Source of the DNA: Armatimonadota bacterium
GTDB lineage: Bacteria; Armatimonadota; HRBIN16
Direction of reading: 5' to 3'
Length of the DNA stretch: 9,664 nucleotides
Assembly: GCA_028275265.1 (NCBI GenBank)
Contig: JAPWUZ010000079.1
Span: forward strand, 1-9,664
This document shows, piece after piece, positions 1 to 6,467 of the stretch. Position 1 is the stretch's first letter. Every line of letters begins with the position of its first letter. Below the pieces are notes generated by a model that saw nothing but the letters and a program-made list of their open reading frames with translations, ran no database searches and had not been told where the DNA came from. The translations under genes and the position numbers were made by a program.

Positions 1-381
1 CGGGAATTGGGACAGGATATGGACATCGCCGTCGTGGACGATGGCGGTAATCTGCTCGCCTTTTGTCGCATGGACAATGCCCGCATCACCAGCATCGATA
101 TCGCCATCAACAAAGCATTCACCGCTGCGGGCACAAGGCGAGGCACCCATGAGTACGCCCTGAGCGCTTCGCCACAAGGAGGCCCGGTTTTCGGCATTCA
201 CGTCAGCAACCAGGGACGGTTCATGATTTTCGGCGGTGGACTGCCTATTATCGTCGACGGACAGTTAATCGGCGCGGTCGGGGTGAGCTCCGGTACGGTG
301 GAACAAGACCGCATCGTGGCTCAGGCGGGTGTGGATGCGTTTCTGGCAGCACTGGCGGAAGAGAAAGAGGCGACGTCATAA
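1..381 (+). CDS. GlcG/HbpS-like heme-binding family protein (5' end missing)
   Basis: The frame is open from the first base, so the true start lies to the left; an internal TTG at base 7 is not a credible start. About 126 residues are visible, ending in TAA at 379-381. The visible protein carries the marks of the GlcG/HbpS (DUF336, PF03928) family: a strand with IAVVDDGGNLLAF near the left end, a CRMDNA segment, IAINKAFTAA, a GGP-F-GI stretch, then FGGGLPI and IGAVGVSSGTVEQD near the C terminus. Members are small alpha/beta proteins linked to heme or corrinoid binding, or encoded with glycolate oxidase genes; many have no proven role. No signal peptide can be judged because the N terminus is absent. 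The gene converges with the sugar-nucleotide enzyme gene on the other strand, with only 3 nt between the stop codons and no room for a dedicated terminator. Family assignment is firm; biochemical function is not. Confidence 0.85.
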   Translation, partial: RELGQDMDIAVVDDGGNLLAFCRMDNARITSIDIAINKAFTAAGTRRGTHEYALSASPQGGPVFGIHVSNQGRFMIFGGGLPIIVDGQLIGAVGVSSGTVEQDRIVAQAGVDAFLAALAEEKEATS

Positions 382-384
382 GAG

Positions 385-1332
385 TTATCCTACGGCGAGG
401 CGCGCCCGAAAGTGTTCGATGGTGCGCCTCAGTCCTTCTTCCACGCTCACCTGCGGTTCCCAGCCCAGCAGCTGACGTGCGCGGGTGATATCGGGTCTGC
501 GTCGGCGCGGCTCGTCCGGAGAAAAAAGCGGGCGGAACACGATGTCGCTGGGACTTTGCGCCAGCTGCTTGACCAACTGAGCAACTTCCAACACCGTTCG
601 CTCGTCCGGGTTGCCGATGTTGACCGGCTCATGGTAGTCGGGCAGTTGTGAGAGCCTCCAGATACCCTCTATCAAGTCGGAAACGTAACAGAAGCTGCGG
701 GTCTGCTGCCCGTCGCCGTAAACGGTGAGCGGTTCGCCGCGCAATGCCTGCCCGATGAAATTAGGGACCATCCTGCCGTCATCTAGGCGCATCCGCTCGC
801 CAAAGGTATTGAAAATACGCACAATGCGTGTATCCAGCCCGTGGTGGCGATGGTATGCCATTGTCATCGCTTCTGCAAAGCGTTTGCCCTCATCATACGC
901 CCCTCGTATGCCGACAGGGTTCACATTGCCTGTATAGTCTTCGGTCTGCGGATGTACCAGAGGGTCGCCGTACACTTCCGAGGTAGACGCGAGTACGTAT
1001 CGCGCGCCTTTCGCCTTCGCCAGCCCCAGCGTCTTGTGGGTGCCCAGTGCGTTCACTTTCAGTATCTGAATAGGCTTGGTAGCGAAGTCCACCGGGCTGG
1101 CAGGCGAGGCGAAATGGAACACGATGTCCACAGGGCCATCGATGTACAGATACTCGGTGACGTCCTGTTTGATAAAGCGGAAGCGCTCGTTGCCCGCAAG
1201 GTGCACAATGTTTTCGATGCGTCCGGTAATCAGGTTATCCAGCGCAATCACTTCGTAGCCTTCCGCCAGCAACCTGTCTACCAGATGCGACCCCAGAAAT
1301 CCTGCTCCGCCTGTGACGATTGCACGTGGCAT
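385..1332 (-). CDS. Extended SDR sugar-nucleotide enzyme, UDP-glucuronate decarboxylase (UXS)-like
   Basis: This 315-residue protein is a typical length for an extended short-chain dehydrogenase/reductase. The Rossmann nucleotide-binding motif TGGAGFLG is at residues 7-14. The catalytic set is visible as STSEVYG (116-122) and Y146-x3-K150 in YDEGKR. Further family signatures are HFASPASP (73-80), RIFNTFGERM (172-181), LTVYGDGQQTRSF (202-214) and NIGNPDE (238-244). TSE followed by YDEGKR and QTRSF fits UDP-glucuronate decarboxylase, which converts UDP-glucuronate to UDP-xylose with bound NAD; E119 matches the Glu that distinguishes decarboxylases from plain epimerases. A related NDP-sugar 4-epimerase or 4,6-dehydratase is the main alternative. 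The enzyme should be cytoplasmic and feed xylose or a related pentose into surface glycans. ATG at 1332 is chosen because a GAGG element sits about 8-9 nt upstream, next to the stop of the preceding gene. It lies only 15 nt downstream of the DUF5703 hydrolase gene, so the two are probably co-transcribed. Confidence 0.9.
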   Translation of the reverse strand: MPRAIVTGGAGFLGSHLVDRLLAEGYEVIALDNLITGRIENIVHLAGNERFRFIKQDVTEYLYIDGPVDIVFHFASPASPVDFATKPIQILKVNALGTHKTLGLAKAKGARYVLASTSEVYGDPLVHPQTEDYTGNVNPVGIRGAYDEGKRFAEAMTMAYHRHHGLDTRIVRIFNTFGERMRLDDGRMVPNFIGQALRGEPLTVYGDGQQTRSFCYVSDLIEGIWRLSQLPDYHEPVNIGNPDERTVLEVAQLVKQLAQSPSDIVFRPLFSPDEPRRRRPDITRARQLLGWEPQVSVEEGLRRTIEHFRARLAVG

Positions 1333-1347
1333 AACCCGTTCCTCGCT

Positions 1348-2667
1348 CTACTGAGGCTCCAGGACGATAACATCCTTCTCTCTGGTGGTCGGCGTTACCT
1401 TCAGCGTTTGCAGCTTGCCCGCGCGCAACACGCCTTCCACCACCGTTTTACCCGGCGCGTGCAGGCGGAAGGAAACGTCCCATTCCTTGGGCCACGCGGG
1501 GAACAGCAGAATCCTGTTGCCATCGGTCTGCATCAGCATCGCCTGCAGTGCAATCATGCCTGCGCAGCCGTGGTCCTGGTCGGGTATCCAGTCGTAGTTT
1601 GGTCCCCAGAAAGCAGGAAACCGACTGCCGGGATGTTTGGTGGCGAATCGCTGCGCTACCATATTGCGAGCTTCTTCTGCCATTCCCAGCATCGCCGCCC
1701 AGATGGGGTCTTGTCGCCAGCCTTCGTTGCCTTTGTAAGGTCGAAGGGCGTAGGTGTTGCGGGCAATCTGAATGTCCGGCTTGCCGACGCCATAAAGACG
1801 GTAAGGGAATACACCGTACAGTTCAGGGTCTTCGGAGTTAATGGGCTGCGCCAGAATCTGCTCAGCGGGTAGCAGGAAAGTGTGACCGTTTTCGGTTTTC
1901 GTTGGCAACGGCGGTAACTGCCCGAGCAACCTCTGCCACAGGTTGCGCCGACGTGCGCTTTCCTTACCGAGGGGCAGCCGAAGCAGCCCATCCAGCGTCC
2001 AGCGCAATCCGGCGATGTCCGGCAGAGGGTTGACCACCTCGGGATATGTCTCCAGCGATTGCGCTGGCTTTAACAGCAACTTGCCATCATCGTTGCGGGG
2101 GAAGTGACGTTCGTAGAACGCGATAAAAGCGTCGGCAAGAGGCAGCAGCGTTTCGTGGAGAAAACGCTTATCGCCTGTGTGGAAGAAGTACTCCAGCGCC
2201 AGCGTCAGCAGTTCCAGATTGCAGGAGTAATAGTAACGGATGTAGGGGTTATCGATGTGGGAAATCGGCTTGCCTTCGCGGTTCCAGCCGTAGTTACAGC
2301 TGGCGTAAGTTCCCCAAGAGGTTATCGTTTCGGGGAAGTAGGCTCCTTCATGCCCAAAGTAGAGACGGGTTCGCTCCTTCGCCAGAGGCAGGGCGTTCGC
2401 GTACATTTTGAATAGCGGCTGCATCATCTCGAAATCGCCCGCAGGTATCATACTCCAGTAGGGCAACCTCGTGTTCTGGAACCAGTACTCCCCGCCCCAC
2501 CGCCGGTAATCCGCATCAAAGTGCTCGTCCGGTTCACGCGAGTCCACCGTAAAAATGGAGCCGTTGAACTTGATGGGGTATGCGCCTCGCCCGGCGCAGG
2601 CGTTGATGAATCGCTGGAGTGTATAGCCTTGTGTGACGACGTCAGCCTGCGGCGTGCCGCTCACCAC
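1348..2667 (-). CDS. C-terminal part of DUF5703/GH95-like glycoside hydrolase, separated by an internal TGA
   Basis: This is the catalytic part of a hydrolase whose N-terminal part is encoded immediately upstream in the same frame (2683-3621). A GTG at 2667 gives 439 residues, but the sequence GRSWI just before it belongs to the same conserved block, so the GTG is probably not an original start. Family-like landmarks, numbered from that GTG, are NACAGRGAYPIKFNGSIF (22-39), YRRWGGEYWFQNTRLPYW (54-71), a FPETITSWG segment (111-119), NSEDPELYGVFPYR (277-290), FWGPNYDWIPDQDHG (353-367) and a C-terminal beta domain with LLFPAWPKEW (387-396). These match the (alpha/alpha)6-barrel half of DUF5703 proteins related to GH95-type fucosidases. 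Substrate is unknown. I do not assign catalytic residues. A GGAG 7 nt before the GTG could allow re-initiation. The decarboxylase-like gene follows after 15 nt. Confidence 0.75.
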   Translation of the reverse strand: MVSGTPQADVVTQGYTLQRFINACAGRGAYPIKFNGSIFTVDSREPDEHFDADYRRWGGEYWFQNTRLPYWSMIPAGDFEMMQPLFKMYANALPLAKERTRLYFGHEGAYFPETITSWGTYASCNYGWNREGKPISHIDNPYIRYYYSCNLELLTLALEYFFHTGDKRFLHETLLPLADAFIAFYERHFPRNDDGKLLLKPAQSLETYPEVVNPLPDIAGLRWTLDGLLRLPLGKESARRRNLWQRLLGQLPPLPTKTENGHTFLLPAEQILAQPINSEDPELYGVFPYRLYGVGKPDIQIARNTYALRPYKGNEGWRQDPIWAAMLGMAEEARNMVAQRFATKHPGSRFPAFWGPNYDWIPDQDHGCAGMIALQAMLMQTDGNRILLFPAWPKEWDVSFRLHAPGKTVVEGVLRAGKLQTLKVTPTTREKDVIVLEPQ

Positions 2668-2682
2668 AATCCAGCTCCGCCC

Positions 2683-2685
2683 TCA
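2683..2685 (-). other. Internal TGA codon interrupting the DUF5703 hydrolase (whole frame 1348-3621)
   Basis: On the minus strand the codons read TGG TGG CTG AGC TTC TGA GGG CGG, giving WWLSF-stop-GRSWIVVSG. Both flanks are the conserved block WW..FW.RSWI of the family, as I recall it, so TGA stands where TGG (Trp) is expected, a single G-to-A change. 3621 and 2667 differ by a multiple of three, so no frameshift is involved. TGA is used as an ordinary stop by malQ, the small membrane protein and the MNT, HepT-like and GH13 genes here, and Trp is otherwise TGG, so genome-wide recoding is unlikely. The explanation is a nonsense mutation, a strain polymorphism, or a sequencing or assembly error. 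Confidence 0.85.
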
Positions 2686-3621
2686 GAAGCTCAGCCACCA
2701 TCGCTGATGTGCAGCGCGCGCCTGGTTGCGGGGAACCGCTTCCGTTTTCGCCGCCTGTGCTTCCAGTTGCTTGACCCATTGCTCTGCCGTGTCGGTCTGC
2801 GCAGTCAGCAGGTGTATCGCAATCGAGAACCGCTTTGCGGGCATGGCACTGCGCAGGGTGCGTGTATCCTCTCCGACCAGTCCTTTGCCGCGCATCATCC
2901 CGCCGAAGGTACGATGCAGTAGCGGGTCCGGAATCTTCCCGATAAGGCTCTCCAGCCCCTGATGGCGCAGGTTTTGCTCGAAAATGGACGATGGGTTGCG
3001 GTGGAACCAGACAACGCGGTCACGGTGCTCTTCTATGACGGTGTCGGCGTGTTCCACGACGGGAAAAGGTGCGTCCATCAGTCCATATGCGCTGAAAAGC
3101 TCGCGTCCCTCCAACCTGCGGTCGGAATTGCGCCAGATTTCCAGCTGGGCGCGAACGTGCACGGGCTGCGGGCTGTCGACATCCACCCATACCACAGGGC
3201 GATAGGCGTCCACCCATACACGCAGGGTGGTGGGTTTGTCGGGGGTACCGCCCTGAACCAGCACCTCGCCCTGCAGGAGCCGAAGTTCCTGACGAAAGAA
3301 CCTGCCTCCGTTCAGCAGGGAAGGGGAGAGAGACACGCGTACCGTGCCCAGCTTGAGCAGGCGGTTCACCTCGCTCCATGCATCGGTCTTGCTGAGGTAA
3401 AACACCAGGTCGCCGTTTGGTTCCACCCAAACGTTCACGCCGATGTCGCCGTTGCCCAGCGGCATGGAGCCGGAGCTGTCGGCAGAAGGGGTATCCCATA
3501 CCACGTTGCATTTCTGCAGATAAGCCAGTGCCTCATCAGATAGAGCAGGCATATTGTCCCCCTGAGTGTACGCGCTGAGCAGCAATCCAAACAATGCGAA
3601 AACCGGAATGCCTGATTTCAC
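2683..3621 (-). CDS. N-terminal part of DUF5703/GH95-like secreted glycoside hydrolase, ends at internal TGA
   Basis: A GTG at 3621 begins 312 residues ending in TGA at 2683-2685. The first ~21 residues (MKSGIPVFALFGLLLSAYTQ) have one Lys and a hydrophobic core and look like a signal peptide, though no clean AxA cleavage site is seen. Residues 49-82 contain SSGSMPLGNGDIGVNVWVE and a FYLSKTDAW segment, which I recognise as the DUF5703 N-terminal beta-sandwich domain. The domain continues through a FFRQELRLLQGEV segment (108-120) to WEQ-type linker helices and AAHQRWWLSF at the end. The reading frame continues without shift into the catalytic part (1348-2667), so the ancestral protein would have had about 757 residues. 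A GGAGGA Shine-Dalgarno (plus-strand 3633-3638) lies 11 nt before the GTG, which is a little far. As it stands the fragment has no catalytic barrel and would be inactive as a hydrolase. Confidence 0.8.
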   Translation of the reverse strand: MKSGIPVFALFGLLLSAYTQGDNMPALSDEALAYLQKCNVVWDTPSADSSGSMPLGNGDIGVNVWVEPNGDLVFYLSKTDAWSEVNRLLKLGTVRVSLSPSLLNGGRFFRQELRLLQGEVLVQGGTPDKPTTLRVWVDAYRPVVWVDVDSPQPVHVRAQLEIWRNSDRRLEGRELFSAYGLMDAPFPVVEHADTVIEEHRDRVVWFHRNPSSIFEQNLRHQGLESLIGKIPDPLLHRTFGGMMRGKGLVGEDTRTLRSAMPAKRFSIAIHLLTAQTDTAEQWVKQLEAQAAKTEAVPRNQARAAHQRWWLSF

Positions 3622-3659
3622 CCTGCACAGTGTCCTCCTGCCCTTCCTTTATGCAAACA

Positions 3660-3686
3660 GAGGGCGAGCGCGCCCCGCTCGCCCTC
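3660..3686 (-). terminator. GC-rich hairpin, probable terminator of the prepilin unit
   Basis: A perfect 11-bp inverted repeat (GAGGGCGAGCG at 3660-3670 and its complement at 3676-3686) encloses a 5-nt loop. It begins 23 nt after the prepilin stop codon. On the minus strand the stem is followed by TGTTTGCAT, which is only a weak U-tract, so intrinsic termination is plausible but may be leaky. Leaky readthrough would run into the DUF5703 hydrolase, for which I see no convincing separate promoter. Confidence 0.55.
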
Positions 3687-3708
3687 CGGTCAGACTGTGG
3701 ACTGCGGA

Positions 3709-4527
3709 TTACAGACTGCCGGTCGTCATGTTGCCCCAGGTCAGCTGCGTCCAGCGGAAGAACTTGGCGTGCCCATCCACGAAGCTCACGTTCTCGCCGC
3801 CGGCATGGCGGGGCAGCCGGTCCAGCGTGCCCTGACCGAACTCCTGAATCCAGGAGTCGGCGGTGCGGCAGCAGCTCCATATCTTGCAGCAGCCTTCGGT
3901 GGCGAATGCGGTGCGTGCCGCAATCCAGTTAAAGTTGTTGGCATCCGGCCGCTCCCAGACCCAGATGTCCACCAGCTGAGCCGAGCTGTCGAAGAACATC
4001 GCCCAGTTCGCAGGGGTGGGAATACCGCCGAGCTTGTTGGACGGGAAGCCACCTGCCAGAGTCTCGTTCAAACCGTACGAGACGGAGCGCGGGTTGCAGG
4101 ACTCCCAGAAGTTGCAGGGCTGACCGGTCCTGGGGTTGATAGGCGCAAAACGGTCGTTGCGTCCGCCGTCGTCACTGCAGCTTGCCCATGCATCGTTCCA
4201 CTGCAACGGGTCGTCCTGGCACTGGTATACACCGTCGTTTTTCACGTAAGGGTAGATTGCCATCGTCCAGAACGCGGCGGAATCGCGAGGAAGACCGTTG
4301 TTCTCTCCGTTGCAGAAGAATCCCCAGTTCCAGCCGGGGAACTTCTCATCGTAGTCCTGCAGGTACTGCAACATGCCCAGCGTCAGCTGCTTCATGTTCG
4401 ACAGACAGGCAGTCTTGCGGGCAGTTGCCCTTGCCTGTGCGAACACAGGGAAGAGAATGGCTGCCAGTATCGCGATAATCGCGATGACGACCAGCAGCTC
4501 GATCAGGGTGAATGCCTTGCGTTTCAT
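3709..4527 (-). CDS. Type II-secretion/pilin-like prepilin with N-terminal methylation motif and DGH tail
   Basis: The 272-residue protein begins with a short basic leader MKRKA, then FTLIELLVVIAIIAILAAIL, the classical class III prepilin signal. A prepilin peptidase would cut after A5 and methylate F6, leaving one hydrophobic assembly helix (6-30). The position before the cut is Ala, not the usual Gly. The segment AR..ACLSNMKQL (35-48) and the C-terminal HAGGENVSFVDGHAKFF (241-257) are typical of the large DUF1559/H-X9-DG group of pseudopilins abundant in Planctomycetota, Verrucomicrobiota and Armatimonadota. Ten cysteines follow the helix (41, 72, 103, 117, 138, 144, 213, 214, 219, 220), including a CC-x4-CC cluster, suggesting disulfide or metal stabilisation outside the membrane. 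ATG at 4527 has a strong GAGGAGGG ribosome-binding site about 6 nt upstream. It follows the small membrane protein gene by 42 nt, so one transcript is likely. The precise role (pilus, secretion, surface fibre) is unknown. Confidence 0.92.
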   Translation of the reverse strand: MKRKAFTLIELLVVIAIIAILAAILFPVFAQARATARKTACLSNMKQLTLGMLQYLQDYDEKFPGWNWGFFCNGENNGLPRDSAAFWTMAIYPYVKNDGVYQCQDDPLQWNDAWASCSDDGGRNDRFAPINPRTGQPCNFWESCNPRSVSYGLNETLAGGFPSNKLGGIPTPANWAMFFDSSAQLVDIWVWERPDANNFNWIAARTAFATEGCCKIWSCCRTADSWIQEFGQGTLDRLPRHAGGENVSFVDGHAKFFRWTQLTWGNMTTGSL

Positions 4528-4569
4528 GGATACCCTCCTCTTTGCTTAAGATTGTTTTAGAGTTTTGCC

Positions 4570-4815
4570 TCAGCGCGGGGCTGGGGCAGTTGGCGCAGGT
4601 GCGCCTCCGGGTGCCCCTGGTGCCGGTATCTGTCCCGGACCGGGCGCCTTATTGCCGAACATTTGTTCCATCTGCCTCTTCTGTTCCTCTGTCATGCCTT
4701 TGCGCCCGGGACTACCCGTGTATCGCCAGATGGCAAACGCCGCAATGGCAACTACCACGATGATAATCACCCAGGCGACCACCGGCGATATCTGCTGCTG
4801 TTTCCAACTGGACAC
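4570..4815 (-). CDS. Small single-pass membrane protein with Pro/Ala/Gly-rich tail
   Basis: I do not recognise the family. The 81-residue product has a polar N-terminal stretch (1-9), one strongly hydrophobic helix (11-30, PVVAWVIIIVVVAIAAFAIW), a basic juncture RYTGSPGRKG, a short charged helix MTEEQKRQMEQMFG (41-54) and a low-complexity tail of Pro, Ala and Gly (57-80). Positive charges after the helix suggest the tail is cytoplasmic by the positive-inside rule, although the N terminus also has a Lys. Start is GTG at 4815; a GGGGGG run preceded by AAA lies 11 nt upstream, a moderate ribosome-binding site. The gene sits directly downstream of a good promoter and 42 nt ahead of the prepilin, so a role connected with pilin assembly or anchoring is possible but only inferred from position. 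Confidence 0.72.
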   Translation of the reverse strand: MSSWKQQQISPVVAWVIIIVVVAIAAFAIWRYTGSPGRKGMTEEQKRQMEQMFGNKAPGPGQIPAPGAPGGAPAPTAPAPR

Positions 4816-4866
4816 CGAGAGTGTTACCCCCTTTCCGTCCTTTTCGGGTGTGTCTACCCTGCCTAT

Positions 4867-4896
4867 ATATTACCACACCTTCCGCAAATCTGTCAA
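4867..4896 (-). promoter_or_regulatory. Sigma70-type promoter for the small membrane protein and prepilin
   Basis: On the minus strand a perfect TTGACA (-35, 4891-4896) is followed after 18 nt by TAATAT (-10, 4867-4872), which matches the TATAAT consensus at four of six positions. The -35 box overlaps the malQ stop codon, so the unit can be transcribed independently of malQ. The transcript would start near 4860 and leave a leader of roughly 45 nt before the GTG at 4815. Confidence 0.55.
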
Positions 4897-6395
4897 TACC
4901 TTTTGCGCCCGTAAATCACACACATTTTCGCCATAGCCCCTGCCAATCCCTCGTTCAGGTGTTCTGACGGACACCGCCACTGCCAGTTACCCTCCTCGCG
5001 ACCGGGCTGGTTCATCCTCGCCTCGCTGCCCAGCCCCAGCCAATCCTGCAACGGAATAATGGCTATCCGTGCCACCGAAGCGTAAGCCAGGCGGATCATC
5101 TCCCAGTGGATACTGATATCCTCGCGTCCGATATAATCGAACACACGCCGTTTCTCCTCGTGGCTTAAGCCGGCAAACCAGCCGATGAGGGTGTCGTTAT
5201 CGTGTGTGCCGGTGTACACAACGGTGTCCGGCTCGTAGTTATAGGGCAGGTAGGGGTTGTCGGGGTTTCCGTCGAAAGCGAATTGCAGTACCCGCATGCC
5301 CGGAAAGCCCAGCCCCTTGCGCAGGCGCACCACATCCGGCGTGATAATGCCGAGGTCCTCCGCAACGATGGGCAGTTCGCCCAGCTCCATCTTCAGTGTG
5401 CCAAACAGTTCCTTGCCGGGCACCTTCACCCACTTTCCCTTCACCGCCGTAGGCTCGGAGGCGGGTACCTGCCAGTACGCTGCAAAGCCGCGAAAGTGGT
5501 CTACCCGCACCATATCCACCATCTGCAACACGGCGCGAAACCGCTCGACCCACCAGCGATAGCCCTGCGTCTTGAGTACATCCCATCGGTATACGGGGTT
5601 GCCCCATCGTTGCCCCGTCGGGCTGAAGTAGTCTGGTGGCACACCCGCGACAAAGGTGGGGTTGCCGCGACTGTCCAGGTGAAACATCTGCGGATGCGAC
5701 CAAACGTCTGCGCTATCGTGCGCTACGAAGATAGGCATATCGCCCATGATGCGGATACCACGCTCGTTCGCGTAGCGCTTCACGTCCAGCCACTGATGAC
5801 GGAAGCGGTGTTGCAGAAAAACGTGGAACTGTATCGCATCCTGCAGCTCGTGACGCGCCTTTTGCAGCGCATCCGGAAGGCGCAGGGCGAACTCTTCCTC
5901 CCATTCCGTCCACGCCCTGCCCTCAAACGCTTCTTTCAGCGCCATGAACAGCGCGAAGTCCTCCAGCCAGTGCGCCTGCTCCCTGCGAAAGGTGTCCAGC
6001 TGGTGGCTCTCTGCGCTGGTGGCTTGCGATTTCCATCGCTCATACGCCCGACGCAGCAACGCCATTTTGTGCGGGATGACCGCGCCGTAATCGACCCTGT
6101 CCTCTGGAAGCAAGGGATAATCGGCGAAGTCGGTATCAGCCAGTAAGCCTTCCTCGTGCAGCCGCTGCAGGCTGATGAGCAGGGGATTTCCCGCGAAAGC
6201 GGAAAAGGCGGCGTATGGCGAGTCGGCGAAGCCTGTCGGTGCGAGTGGTAACACCTGCCAGATGCTTTGCCCCGCCCGCGCCAGCCAGTCCACAAATCGA
6301 TACGCTCCGCTGCCCAGCTCGCCGATGCCAAACGGACCGGGCAACGACGTAGGATGCAACAGCACCCCAGCCATCCGTGCATGTTCTTGCTTCAT
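4893..6395 (-). CDS. malQ: 4-alpha-glucanotransferase (amylomaltase, GH77)
   Basis: The 500-residue enzyme has the usual length of the short, bacterial amylomaltase type. It transfers alpha-1,4-glucan segments between maltodextrins, releasing glucose and building longer chains, in the cytoplasm. Landmarks are GVLLHPTSLPGPFGIGELG (10-28), IMGDMPIFVAHDSADVW (216-232), GVPPDYFSPTGQRWGNP (251-267), VRVDHFRGF with nucleophile D299, VAEDLG with acid/base E346, and GTHDNDT with transition-state stabiliser D399. All three catalytic residues are intact. ATG at 6395 is chosen for a GGAAG element 9 nt upstream; M8 is a possible alternative start with poorer support. It is divergent from the MNT-HepT-GH13 unit across 72 nt, and the next gene downstream begins 77 nt after its stop with its own promoter. 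Together with the GH13 enzyme it makes a maltodextrin or glycogen turnover locus. Confidence 0.97.
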   Translation of the reverse strand: MKQEHARMAGVLLHPTSLPGPFGIGELGSGAYRFVDWLARAGQSIWQVLPLAPTGFADSPYAAFSAFAGNPLLISLQRLHEEGLLADTDFADYPLLPEDRVDYGAVIPHKMALLRRAYERWKSQATSAESHQLDTFRREQAHWLEDFALFMALKEAFEGRAWTEWEEEFALRLPDALQKARHELQDAIQFHVFLQHRFRHQWLDVKRYANERGIRIMGDMPIFVAHDSADVWSHPQMFHLDSRGNPTFVAGVPPDYFSPTGQRWGNPVYRWDVLKTQGYRWWVERFRAVLQMVDMVRVDHFRGFAAYWQVPASEPTAVKGKWVKVPGKELFGTLKMELGELPIVAEDLGIITPDVVRLRKGLGFPGMRVLQFAFDGNPDNPYLPYNYEPDTVVYTGTHDNDTLIGWFAGLSHEEKRRVFDYIGREDISIHWEMIRLAYASVARIAIIPLQDWLGLGSEARMNQPGREEGNWQWRCPSEHLNEGLAGAMAKMCVIYGRKRY

Positions 6396-6437
6396 GTCAG
6401 ATTACTTCCCGTCCGCTCCGTAGAATCCTGCGCCGTG

Positions 6438-6446
6438 TGCTATAAT
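6438..6446 (+). promoter_or_regulatory. Extended -10 promoter for the MNT-HepT-GH13 unit
   Basis: TGC followed by a perfect TATAAT (6441-6446) forms an extended -10 element. No good -35 is seen at 17 nt (6418-6423 reads CCGTAG), which extended -10 promoters tolerate. Initiation would fall near 6453, leaving a leader of about 15 nt. On the opposite strand the same bases give TATTAT (6442-6447), five of six to consensus, in position to fire toward malQ. Confidence 0.6.
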
Positions 6447-6467
6447 AGAGGCGAGGCGACGGCAGCC

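Noticed and set aside
841..1872. Long plus-strand open frame (343 codons) across the decarboxylase-like and hydrolase genes
   Set aside because: Antisense to two well-recognised proteins, no family motif and no credible ribosome-binding site; long shadow frames are expected in GC-rich coding DNA.
2683..2685. Selenocysteine or stop-to-Trp recoding at the internal TGA
   Set aside because: The position appears to be Trp in the family, not Cys, and TGA ends several other genes in the window, so no recoding is needed or supported.
3697..4560. Plus-strand open frame (287 codons) opposite the prepilin
   Set aside because: The minus-strand frame has a textbook prepilin signal and a strong ribosome-binding site; the plus-strand frame has neither motif nor start signal.
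5202..6146. Long plus-strand open frame (314 codons) opposite malQ
   Set aside because: Fully antisense to an intact GH77 gene; its composition is His/Arg/Val-rich without recognisable domains.
6267..6467. Longer N terminus for the nucleotidyltransferase starting inside malQ
   Set aside because: The extension has no domain, overlaps malQ and precedes the perfect -10 box; the ATG at 6468 fits the family length.
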